Positions 23,535 to 34,138 of a DNA stretch of 64,000 nt are shown here, one piece after another. The position numbers and the translations under genes are program-made. The stretch lies in the NCBI GenBank assembly GCA_022559845.1, contig CM040117.1, forward strand, positions 143,286,732 to 143,350,731, read 5' to 3'. This DNA comes from Amorphophallus konjac (lineage: Eukaryota; Streptophyta; Magnoliopsida; Alismatales; Araceae). Numbering within the stretch: the stretch's first letter is position 1; each line of letters opens with the position of its first letter. Under the pieces are notes generated by a model. It worked only from the letters and a program-made list of their open reading frames with translations. It did not search any database and was not told the DNA's origin.

Positions 23535-25730
23535 AGCAATGGTGTTTGGAACCCAACCAAATTTGGGTCCCTTCAAACTTTTCAGAATTTTAAAACATGA
23601 AACCATTTCTTTTGGAATCCAAACCTTCTTAACATTCATGCTTTGTTTGCTTAGAGCAAGAATTTGGTTTTTATTTTCCATCTTGACATTCATTTTTTGT
23701 TTAGAAGCTCTTTGTTGGATTTTGTGGAAGTTTGAGGATGTTTGCTTCTTAAACCATTGAGACTGTTGGTTGGTTTTGGGTTGAAACTGATTGTTTTGTC
23801 ACCTATGGGATTGATGAACACAGAAATCATAATTTTCTCAAAGATATGGTGATGCTGGCCTATATGAGTGTGCAATCCAATTGTGATGAAATCTGGAAGG
23901 TTGAGCATGCAATGGCCAAGGAAGTGTTGACCTATGTTGCGGGGAAGGTCGACCTTTCTTAGGTTTTTGGACAGGCTTTTTGGGAATGTTGGTGACTGCC
24001 TCTTCAATCTTTTCTTTCCCTTTCTCCTTTTGTTTTTGCTGATTTTGTATGGGAGTTGTGTTTGAGGTGGAAGGTTCAGAAGATGAAACAAATGTGACAG
24101 TTTTTAGCCCAATTGGCCTTTTGTTTATTGGTTCAAAATCCAACCCTTCCTTGTTGAAATTCATTCTAGTACCTAGCAATGTATCTAGGTTTTCTCTTCC
24201 ATCCATAAACTTTTCTAAAGATTATTGTTTATCCTTCAACTCTTTTTGTAGGTTTTCAATATTTTGAAGAAGTTGAATGTTGACTTGTTTGACAGCTTCA
24301 TACTTTTCATTGCTCAATTTACTATCTTTTTCATAGCTTTGCATTTTGAGCTTCATGCTATCAATCTCATTTCTCAAATCCTCATTTTCAGTTTCCAAGT
24401 CAGCCATTTCTTTTCTTCCTTCCTCCAAATCCTCAATCATTTTCTTAAGATCTTCAATTTCAGTTTCAAGTAGAGCATTCTTATCATTCATATCACGATC
24501 ATGCACAAATGAGTTAATTTTCTTTTTCAATGATTTATTCTCCTTTTTGTACATTTCATATTTTTCCATGAGTTGTATATATGCATCCTCCCAATAATCA
24601 ATTGTATAATCTTCAAATGGAGAATTTGCCTCAATTTCTTCATCACCTTTGGCCATAAGGCAGAAATCTTCTATTTATTTGTCTGAGGAGCTAGTTTCGT
24701 CATCACTTTCCTCTTCATCGCTCCATGTGGACACCATGGCCTTATTCTTCTTCTTGCCCTTCTATTTTTCAGCTTTTCTGAATCTGTAGGGACAATCATT
24801 CTTGAAATGTCCTGGTTTATTACACGAATAACAAATAATTTTGTCAGATTTCTTAGAGTTTTCAGAATTAGATTTGAAACCATTTCTTACCTTTGACCTT
24901 CCTCTCATGAAGCTCTTACCTTCCTTTCTCAGGAATTTTTTGAACTTACGTGTGAGCATGGCTACGTCATCCTCTTCTCGCTCACTTGCCGAATCCTCAC
25001 CTTCATCAGTAGTGCCATGACCGCTAGGTCCTGCTTTTAGAGCTAGGGACTTCTTAGGTGCCTCAGCCTCTTTGTTCTTGAGGTTGATCTCATAGGTCAT
25101 CAATGACCCAATGAGTTCATCTACCTTGATAGTTGCGAGATCTCTCGATTCTTCAACCACGGTAGCCTTTGTGTGCCATGCTGGAGTTAACGATCTGAGA
25201 ATTTTCCTTACAATTTATTGCTCTGAATATTTCTTTCCCAAATCAGTTAAACTATTAGTAAGAACAATCAATAGAGCATACATATCTTGAATTGATTCAT
25301 CAGGCTTCATGCAGAATATTTCATATTCAGAAACTAAAATGTTGGCTTTTGTTTCTCGTACCTGAGAGGTTCCTTCGTAGATTACCTCTAGCTTGTCCCA
25401 CATTAGTTTTGCATATGTGCAAGTAGCCACTCTTGATAATTCAACTGGATGGAGTGAGCATTGCATGATGTGTTTGGCACTCCAGTTGACAGTGGATTGC
25501 CTTATCTGTTCTTTGGTCCACAAGTCCTCATTATCCGTAAGCTCATACGGACCTTTGCTGATCACTCGCCAAAGTTCATAGTCTTGGGCGCGAATGAACA
25601 CCTGCATACAATGTTTTCAATAGGGATAATTAGATCTAGTGAAATAAGGAGGCATATTCACAGAATGTCCTTCAGGTAAATAACCCTTAGACGCTGATCC
25701 ACCATTTCCCTCAAGGTCGTTGGACCCCAT
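23535..25730 (-). pseudogene. TE-4 gag with zinc knuckle and coiled-coil extension
   Basis: The ATG at 25730 starts MGSNDLEGNGG. The gag body (ELWRVISKGP ... KANILVSEYEIF ... LARKFKKFL-like LTRKFKKFL) ends in a zinc knuckle CYSCNKPGHFKNDC (near 24790-24840). A highly charged coiled-coil segment follows (24222-24656: repeated EIEDLKKMIEDLEEG-like heptads), then a basic low-complexity linker (KEKGKEKIEEA). Extended gag with a coiled coil fits Sireviruses. Stops: TGA 25617-25619, TAA 25215-25217, TAG 24762-24764, TAA 24222-24224, TGA 23838-23840 and 23799-23801. Confidence 0.92.
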
Positions 25731-25743
25731 AATGAGAGATTAG

Positions 25744-25755
25744 GCTTTGATACCA
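25744..25755 (-). other. TE-4 primer-binding site (tRNA-iMet, one mismatch)
   Basis: The minus strand reads TGGTATCAAAGC, two bases inside the 5' LTR. It differs by one base from the perfect TGGTATCAGAGC seen in TE-2 and TE-5. Confidence 0.9.
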
Positions 25756-25757
25756 CT

Positions 25758-27588
25758 TGTTGTGTAGTGGACAACGGATCTAGAGGGGAGGGGTGAATAG
25801 ATCTGCCCCTCTTTTCGCAGTGCAACCCTCTATATAGCTAGAAAAGATAAATTTCAGCGGAATATAACTAGCTAAACGAAGGACATGACGATTTGCTTAG
25901 CAAGATGATTACTATTATATCAATTAGAACTTAAGCATGCATCTAGAATGAAACAATCACACAAACAAACCACAACACACAATATTTTAAGGTGGTTCGG
26001 ACTGAATCCCCAGTCCTACGTCCACCCCTCACCAAATCCGGTGAGGCTCCACTAGTGACACGCACTGAACCGCAAATCGGAAAGACCACCGATTGCCTTC
26101 CTACTAACCACCGGTAGGGATGTCAACACCGCAGATCGGACAACTTCCGATGCCTTCCTACTAACCACCGGTAGGGACGATCTTCAGTTCCAAATGTTTG
26201 AATGAAATGGAAAAGAACAAGATATGAAAACACTCAATCAAGATATGAAATATGCTCAAGGAGAAGGATCTTCTCTGAGATTGCTGGGGCTGGAATCTTC
26301 TTTTGAAGTAGCTTGAATCACTTGGAGATTTGATGAAGAGCTTCTTCTCGGAGTACTATTCACAGCTACAGTACACGAACTCTTCTCCCTTGAACACACC
26401 CTTGCAGCCTCCTTTGATCTCTCTTATTAGCCTTTCTTGCTTCTACTCTTCCTTGGAGGTTGCTGGATTGAGATATGAACTTGAATCACCTTGAGTTGAT
26501 GGAGAGAGTGTTGGATGTAGCTTTGATCTTCCTTTTGATCCTCTTGAGTTGATGAAGAGGAAGAAGGATGCAATTTAGATCACCTTTGAACCCATTGATT
26601 GTTTCTTCTTCCTTGGAGGTTGAGATGGCTTCAGATCTAGACTTGAATGCCTTGGAATGGATGAAGAATTCCTTCCCAAAACACTGTTCATGGAGGTGCT
26701 ACAGTACCTCGAAAATGGCCTCCCTTGATCTCCCTTGAAGCCTTGAAGTGTTAGGGTTTCTAACCCCTCAAGTGTTGGTTTTATAGACCTTGAATGGTCC
26801 ATAGACACCCTCCAGACCTGATCCATAAATCATGGAAGATTAGGTAAGGTTTGATTAAACAAATCCATGGAAAGGGGTTGGCCACGAGGTGGAATTCGAA
26901 GTCAAACATGGCTGCATCGGGGATGGCGGTCGACCTGCAGCTCCTGGCGGTCAATCGCTACTGAGAAATGCTGTAGACGAATGGCCCCTGGGATTTTCGG
27001 TCGACCGCTATTGGCTGGCGGTCGACCGCTACTGAAACTCATGCAGTCTGGCGGATGCTGGCTGGGGCGGTCGACCACCCCTGTGCTGGCAGTCGACCGC
27101 CAGCTGGGCTGATTCCGGGCATGCCTGGGTTGGTCCGTTATCCGCTTCAGCTCCATCGTTCAACTCCATTAGCAGCCCGTGCATGTTTGTGGCATCACCC
27201 TTGATAGTCTAGAAGGTATCAACTGAGTCTTTAACCTTGTATTCTCTTGGCTATACTGCTTTGTGCATTGACCTTGGATGAGTGACGAGCCGAATATGAA
27301 ATGTCAACTTTTGCTTGTAAGAGAGATGAGATTTGCATCCTGGCTTGGGCGCGATCAATGAGCTTTCACTTTGGCCATTGCCACTTGATTCCTTGTCCAT
27401 TCATGGGCATATCTGTCATGAATAAAAACATCACGTATGTCAATCACATGAGAGTGGAAGATATCAATGACTAATAGTGTTTAGCCATTATCAAAACCAA
27501 GAATACCACAGAACTCATATGACTATAGAATGATGTCGAATGACCCAAGTGACCACAGAATGACTCAAATGACCTCAGGGACACAACA
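25758..27588 (-). repeat. TE-4 5' LTR (right copy)
   Basis: 1831 bp, the partner of 16690-18519; by eye about 3% different. It carries AAGGTGGTTCGG (25989-26000), the TATA box at 26778-26787 and a second copy of the GGTCGACC array. Confidence 0.97.
26920..27105. repeat. Palindrome array GCGGTCGACCGC in TE-4 5' LTR
   Basis: Homologous to 17855-18037 but decayed at other positions: GGTCAATCGC near 26950, GGCGGTCGACC near 27018, GGGGCGGTCGACCACCCC near 27064 and GCTGGCAGTCGACCGCCAGC near 27087. Confidence 0.9.
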
Positions 27589-27593
27589 GAATG

Positions 27594-28858
27594 AGTCTTC
27601 TACCTTGCACTTAAAGATAATTTTTAATTCTACCCACATCTTGAATTAAGCTTCTCGAATTACATGTAGCTTCACTCTGCCTATTTATTCTTTTTTTCTT
27701 TTTTTTGACACACGGTGCTACACATCCCTTCGCCGTTTGACACGAACCTCAACTCTTGCCGTAGGAGAAACAGGCCTGGTTACTAAGTTTAGGGGCATTT
27801 TTCATATTTTTTTTTTGGTAGGTAGCTTTTTCCTCACGATTACTTTCAACGAATGGGCATAATATCAATCATCACCTAAGTGTTAAGCAAAATTCCCATC
27901 ATCCTAATGTTTGTCATCTACCAATCTTGTTATTGTGTAATAGAATTTTAGATGTATTCCGAGAAAAAGGCTAAAGACATAACGAACTAATTCATCCCTT
28001 TAACTTGTAACTTTCACGAGTAAGACTCTAAGTCCTATCATTCTAAGAAAAGTTTCTCATCATGAAATATGAACATGAAGCACTTGTTAGGGGTGTGATG
28101 AAAGGTTGCAAGCATTTTGAGAAAATTAGAGCTTAAGCTATCACCCCCCAACTTATGTGACATTGTCCTCAATGGCATGAGGAAGATGTAAAAATGAAGC
28201 AAAGTCATGAAAATTGGTGGGAAGGATAGATACAACCTGAGAAAGAGACGCCATTTTTCAGAGAAATACTGCTCCATGCTCCTTAAACAAAAGAATAAAA
28301 TCAATCAAATATTTTCTTTTTTTTCTTTTTTTTTGAGAAGAGAAAGAATAATTGGGTTACCTCCCAACGAACGCTAAATTTAACGTCTTCAGACAGACGA
28401 ATGCATAGAAGGTGCAAGCTCCATAACCAACGAGTTGAGTTAAGAATGAGCCACCACGTTATCTTATATGTTTTCAATTTCCAACATTTATGCCACGAGA
28501 AGACAAGATTATATATGTATGCATGTGGCCCAAAAATGCACTAGTCTCGAACATTGTTAATTTTAAAATTAGCCATATGTGTGAGCCAGTTCTCTTCTTT
28601 AAGGGGTATGTAACAATCAATGGCCAGTAATCGTTCAAGATTGGGATGGATCTTTTGCCTAGTATCTATCCATTGGTCTCCTTATCCTGTATCTACCCAC
28701 CTGACTACCCCTTTGATGACTTCTTTCTCCAAAGGAACTTGGTCAAAGACAGGCAGCTCATGAGCATTAAGGGCATTAATCAATTGATCTTCCTGAAGGG
28801 GAGTTAAATCAAATGTGAATATGGTTGACATATCCTCTTACAGTTTGAGAGTGTCATA
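27594..28858 (-). other. TE-3 internal noncoding region right of TE-4
   Basis: AT-rich, with poly-T runs (27690-27710, 27807-27818, 28316-28335). In element sense it holds CATTGAGGACAATGTC followed by AAGTTGGGGGGTGATA (about 28138-28178), and GACGTTAAATTTAGCGTTCG with GGGAGGTAACCC (about 28355-28388). Both resemble motifs common in plant gypsy-derived non-autonomous elements. Remnant minus-strand coding text continues from the unknown ORF, with stops, down to about 28640 (for example TFDLTPLQEDQLINALNAHE, about 28760-28820). I see no other gene. Confidence 0.6.
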
Positions 28859-30076
28859 TTACATAGGCTTAACTTGCAGGGGGATCAAAGTGGAAGGAGG
28901 TGTGAGCCCAAAATCTATCCCATCTGATGAGTCAAACTTTATGGAGTAGGGCTCAAGGGTTAGATCAAATGTGAAAGTTTCTAAGAAGGCCCCTTCATCA
29001 AACTCATCAATCGAATGAAGTTTAGCAATCAAACTTTCCAGTAATAGAGTGGATAGACCAAATGTAAACCTTTCCAACAAGGCCCCTTCATCACCCTTAT
29101 CAATTACATTAAGAATATCAATCGAATGTTCTAATGGTGAGGTGGAAAGATCAAATGTTAATCTTTCTAGCCCAGACCATTCATCATATGTCAGTTCAAA
29201 TGTGAATTTCTCTAAGGGGGTCCTTTCATCACACTCATCAATAGGAGGAGGATGTTCAGAATTAATCTTCATTAAATCAACAAGATTATTATCCACAAAG
29301 CACTCCCCCTCTTCATGCGTTTCCTCAAATGGGCCTTTGATGTTTGGTGTGATGCTCTCAATTTCTTCAAGTGAAGCCCCATTATCAATATCTTCTAAAA
29401 TGAGATTATCAGTTTTGTTCTTTACAAGTGGGGCCTCTAAATTAAAGATGAATTTTTCACTAAAAGGCCTTTCACCATTCTCTTCCTCATGAGGGTTATC
29501 ATTCAACATATCTGCAACATCAACTTTACCTGCTTCTTTATGTTTTTCCTCACATAAGTTAATGATGGTACTCTCCATATCAAAGTGTTCACATTGTTCT
29601 ATCATAGGGAGAATGTCAATCAAAGCTTCTAATTGTAGGACCGTGCGATGAAATGAGAAATCTTCCAATACAGTCCTTTCATGATATTCTTCCAAGTGAG
29701 GAGGGTCACATTTCAATACCTCGTCATCATCATTTTAAACTAGATAACCCACTTTTCTACATTTTCCCTCAATTGGGCCATTGATATTCTTAATCTCATA
29801 ATTTTGAATGGCATCTTTTGGCACATCATTCAATTCACCCCCACACTTATCGCCAACCAACACATTATGGCTCGTCTCATAAATGGGTGTGGACACCTTA
29901 CTCAAATAAACCATCTTGCTAGTCACCCCAAATTCTCTTTGATGTAATTCTTCCTCAATTCCCTCATTACCTTGGTCAAGAGTTTCATTCAGCAAGAGAA
30001 CCACAGGTTGTTGGCAAGAATAAATGTGTTGGGTGAATTGAGAGACTTGAAAGAACAAAATAACAACTCCTTTCAT
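28859..30076 (-). pseudogene. Unknown acidic repeat-containing ORF of TE-3, one internal stop
   Basis: Two minus-strand ORFs (29735-30076 and 28859-29716) are in one frame, separated by a single TAA at about 29735. Together they cover about 405 codons. I do not recognise the family. The C-terminal 150 residues show a degenerate repeat of about 35-40 residues built on (D)EGALLERFTFGLST-like units: TPLEKFTFELT, SGLERLTFDLS, GALLERFTFGLS and GAFLETFTFDLT. An N-terminal unit, TVLEDFSFH, also fits. The sequence is acidic, without membrane segment or zinc finger. The 5' end runs into the truncated LTR (about 30065), so the true start may be missing. It is probably a remnant or a domain specific to the element; function unknown. 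Confidence 0.55.
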
Positions 30077-31482
30077 TAACTTAAAAGAAAGAGTACATAA
30101 AATGCGAATCTAAATTACACTAACAACGCAACGAGATTACAATGAAGTGAAATAACATAAAAGTAATAAAAATAAGAAAAGTCTAGATTTTGGAGATGGT
30201 AGAAGCAATGGTGATGATGACGCTGTCCTCTCTTGGCATTGGATCATGAACAACCTTGCGGAAGATGTCGTCTAGGCCGACAGGAAGTCATCTTCGTCAT
30301 TGAAGTAGCCTTTAGAGGGTGAATAACTTTGAAACCAAGACGAATTAGGGGATGCAGAAGAAGAAGAAGTTGAAGAGGAGGAAGAACTTTGATGAAGGGC
30401 ACAGAGAGAGAAAATGTGAGAAAGAGGGTGAAATCAGAGGAAGAAGGGAAGCGGTCTGCATGGATGAACAGTAACTATGCAAAAAAAATTGAACTCAGAA
30501 GAATAAAAAATAACTTAAAAATAGGATGGAATTATAGAAAGTGTTAGAATAAGAAAATCTAGATCTACAAGAGATGAAGAACTTTTATGAAGAATGCAAA
30601 GATAAAAGATGAGCAGAAGGGTTTCAAAATAGAGGAATAATAGAAGCTAGCACCTCGGATGAATAGTAAAATCATAAGACAGTAAGTTTTAAAATGGGAA
30701 ATAACTTCACAACTAGAAGGAATTAGAAGATGATGTAGAAGAATAAATTGTTGAACACTTAAAAACAAAGAACTTTCATGAGGACAACAAGGGGAGAAGA
30801 GAGACGAAAGGGGGAGAAATTAGAGGCCTAAGAAGATGTGAGAGGGAGAGGGAGAGAATAAATGCCAAAGGAAGCACTCCTCTTCTCCTCCTTGTCATGG
30901 GCTATTTATAGGAAAAGTTGGGTCAATGGAGGGTGGAGATTGATCAAAAGGAGATAGATGACTAGAATTTAGGTAGAATATGATGTATGGGGAAAAGGAA
31001 AAGGAGGTGGGCACCCATTTCCCAAGGCTCATCATATCTCTCCTTTATTTAAAACTTTGAATTCAATTTTTCCTCCAATCAAAATATGCGTTTCTTTTCC
31101 TCAATAAACTTTTGAAATATCTTTTTTCTCCAACTAAAATATGTACTTTTGACTTGGTCAAAGTGGTGATGATAGTTTTACCCCCGGAGTTTCTTGCAAT
31201 TACCTTCAGTGTCCTGCACACACATAATTACAATCTAGTCCATAAAAATTATCATAATGTGCACATAAATCTCAAATGCTCATAGTAATGTAATGGAGAA
31301 TTAATGCCCATGGCCCTCACCTTCAATTTATTAAATAATATCATCAAATTAATCAATTTGCGTGAAAGCTCCAATTTAAATGCGGAGTTGAGGTTAACTA
31401 TGTAATATGCATAATTGCCTAATTATATGCACATAAAAGGGTGTACATGCGATGAATTACTATAGAAAATAGACACTTATCA
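30065..31482 (-). repeat. TE-3 5' LTR (right copy), truncated at its U5 end
   Basis: It matches 14960-16416 and ends CACTTATCA at 31482. Similarity stops near 30065, inside AAAGGAGTTGTT in element sense. The final 340 bp present in the other LTR (14623-14960) and the expected primer-binding site are absent, so an internal deletion is likely. Confidence 0.82.
30902..30911 (-). promoter_or_regulatory. TATA box of TE-3 LTR (right copy)
   Basis: CTATAAATAG on the minus strand, at the same relative place as 15806-15815. Confidence 0.72.
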
Positions 31483-34015
31483 GATTATAACTGGACGACC
31501 CATCCATGAAAGATAAGGCTTCATGGCCGGTGGTCATATCGACCATTGTTTCTGTAATCGGGACTGGGAAGTCATCCTTCGGACAGGTTTTATTGAGGTC
31601 CCGGAAGTCGACGCAGATGCGGAATTGACCATTCTTCTTTTTAACTGGGACTATGTTAGCGAGCCAGATCGGGTAGATTCACGGCTCGATGAAGTCGACC
31701 TCCGGCATTTTATGGACTTCGGTAAAAACTTGGAGCTCCAGCTCATGGCGCATGCGCCGCTGTGGTTGCTTGACCGGAGCGACTGAGGGAGAAATGGCTA
31801 GGTCATGCTCCGCTACGGAGGGATCTAGCCCTGGCATCTCCTTGTATGTCCAGGTGAAGTAGTCTTTAAACTCGAGCATGAGTTGCTTGTAGTCTTGCAT
31901 CTCTGCCTCGGTGAGGAGAGCACTAACGAATGTAGGCTGAGGGACTTCATCGTCACCCATATTGGTCTCCACAAGATCATCGACGGTCACCTGGCCGCCA
32001 TCCTCCAGCTCGGGAGGAGCGGGTTGGAAATCAATGAAATCCATATCATCAGTGTCGGCTTCGGGTAGCTCTTGGTTCTCAAGGCCATCGACTGATGCTG
32101 ATGGGACTGGAGAGCCGTTGTTGCTGGGATCCGCTAGGGATCGATCTGGGCCGCCAGTTTTTGGCCAGCCGTCGTCAACTGGAGTTGCTGTGATTTCTTT
32201 GAGGTTGTCTGGTGAAGCTGACAATGTTTCGCAGCTTGGACCAGCAAGATCCCCCCCCTCAGGATGGTTTATTATACTTGGTCCCTCGACTGACTAAGAG
32301 ACCGGGGAAGCTTCTTCAATCCCTTTGTCTTGGTAGGGAGGCGAAGAAGGTTCCCCGAAGGCCTGGGCCGGGGTTCTTGCTTCGACGGAGATTGGGATCA
32401 GAATTTCCTCTCCCTCATCCCCGGAGCTGTCGAATTTGCCTTCGACTCTTGTTTGGTCATTGGCTGGTAGTGCCAAACCTATGACGTTGACTGCGTAGTG
32501 GACGCGGAAGTCCGATTCCTGGTCGTAACCAAGCCCCCTGGTATCCCTATGGAAGGATGGGGGTTGCCCCCGGCCCTGGGAAGGGTCCCATAGTCGATGG
32601 AAGTATGTTTGTTGGGCAGGAGTTTGCCACAGGGGAATGTGTTGCTTCAAACACATTTCTTGAATATGCGACGACAGGTCACCCCACACCTGAACTACTT
32701 CAGGGGTATCATCGGCTTGCCTAGACCAGCCGAAGTCATCATCTGGCGGGGCTTGAGGGACCATGTCGCCTTTGTAGAAGACAATGGGTTTGTCCCTATT
32801 AGCCTTCCTTTTGTTCTGGCGTTGTCGCTTGAAGGTGACAGTGAAGGTCGTTAGCGACTCGACGTTGTGCTCCTCGGATGCACACGGGAGCTGGAAGCAG
32901 TCTGGTGGCAAGCATATACTCTTACCGATAGCTCGACTAATGAGATTAGCCTCGAAGTTGATCTGGCGCCTCTCCGAGCGATCTGGGGTTGACTTGGAGT
33001 CGAGGCGCAGCCGGTGAAGCTTGGCCTTTTCATCATCAATAAAGAAGAGGTCATCGTCATCTTCCTCTGAGAGCCAGCCGTTGCTTTTACTCTTGATCAC
33101 GGGGTATGGACTAATCCCCTTGAAGTAGAGCGCAGCGTCGGCTAGGTTGCATTCTACCGGTGTAAACGGTGACAGGTCTGTAAAGACCTTATGTTGCTCT
33201 CCGTCCTTGGCATACTTGATGCATTGGTGGAGAGTCGACGGGAGGACCCAATTTTCAGGGAGCCAGGGTCTGCCCAGTAGCATCTTCTAAGACGTGTTAG
33301 AGTCGATGATGTAGAATGTCACCTTGGAGGCGAAATCATCGAGCACCAGATCGACGTCCACTCGGCCGAGGATGTCCTCGGTGTTCTGGTTGAAACCGAA
33401 TATCTTGACCGCTTGGACCTTCTGGAGGTATGGGATCAGATATAGAGACTTGAATGTCTTGAGCGGCATGATGTTAACAGCGGCACCAGCATCCACTAGG
33501 ATCTGGTTCACATCATGCCCGTTGATCTTCCCCTTCACGTAAAGAGGACGATTATGGCACGGAGGGGAAAGCAACATGTCTTTCTCCGTGAAGGAAATGG
33601 TGGCTGCGAAGGCTCCGTAGGCAGCCACCTTCATTTCCGCGGCATGCGCTTCATAGACTTCCGGCTCTTGGAGTATTTCAATAAGGGTTTCCCTTAGATC
33701 CTTACTCCAAGCGATGGCTTCCCAGATTGAAATGCTGGCAGGGAAGCGCTTCATCTGGTGGAGGACCTTCCAGTCAGCTCGGGCTTGAGCATCCTCCAGA
33801 TAGGGTAGTATGTCAGGTTGAACCTTCTGCGAGCCGCCGTGCTGTTCCCCGTCGAGGAGTTGCACTGCCTTGCCCTTACCACCGGGGTCAGATCGACCTC
33901 GATTGCCAGCGGGCTCTTGGAACAAGGATGTCAATGACGGCTCTTCTGGGGGTGATTGACGGGCTGGCTCATCCTTGTCGGACGGTCCCGCTTGCTCTAT
34001 CGCAGAAGTCGGCAC
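31483..34015 (-). pseudogene. TE-1 protease and N-terminal reverse transcriptase (Tat-type)
   Basis: In one minus-strand frame: the aspartic protease with NQILVDAGAAVNIMP (catalytic D, with DAG replacing DSG) near 33490, its C-terminal LLGRPWLPENW (33283, after a stop in place of a tyrosine-like codon), a long linker, then the RT start. The RT start has YKEMPGLDP, AEHDLAI and VKQPQRRMRHEL (31679-32224), a TGA at 31679-31681, then NIVPVKKKNGQFRICVDFRDLN down to the TE-3 junction. Tat elements have this spacing. The continuation is at 14617. Bases 31483-31487 are the TE-3 duplication. Confidence 0.9.
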
Positions 34016-34138
34016 TGGTGCAGGGGCAAGGAGGTTGGCAATAGCCTTTTCAATGACGGAAGGGTCGAAGACACCGGGTTCGCCCCGAATTTCTACTTTC
34101 GGAATGGGAGTCGATTCCTCTCCTCGAAAGAGGATAAT

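Larger units (their letters stand above)
16690..27588 (-). mobile_element. TE-4: complete Sirevirus-type Ty1/copia element, nonsense-mutated
   Basis: A 10,899-bp element inside TE-3 with a perfect 5-bp duplication GAATG (16685-16689, 27589-27593). LTRs of 1830 and 1831 bp have TG...CA ends. The order on the minus strand is gag (with zinc knuckle and coiled coil), protease, integrase, RT, RNase H; integrase before RT identifies Ty1/copia. Long LTRs, an extended gag, and several GGGGGAGA-like purine tracts downstream of pol are Sirevirus (SIRE/Maximus) hallmarks. The coding region is in one frame throughout, with eleven premature stops and no frameshift. Confidence 0.97.
14623..31482 (-). mobile_element. 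TE-3: LARD-like non-autonomous LTR retrotransposon, split by TE-4
   Basis: The ends are TGATAACGTG ... CACTTATCA with a 5-bp duplication GATTA (14618-14622 and 31483-31487). The target is the RT region of TE-1, in the YNQIR segment. The net length without TE-4 is about 6 kb. LTR-like sequence occurs at both ends (14623-16416 and about 30065-31482), each with a TATA box on the minus strand. A polypurine tract at 16417-16429 fixes the orientation. The interior has no gag, RT or integrase, only an unknown ORF (28859-30076). This fits a large retrotransposon derivative mobilised in trans. The right LTR lacks about 340 bp found at the start of the left one, and no primer-binding site is seen. Confidence 0.85.
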
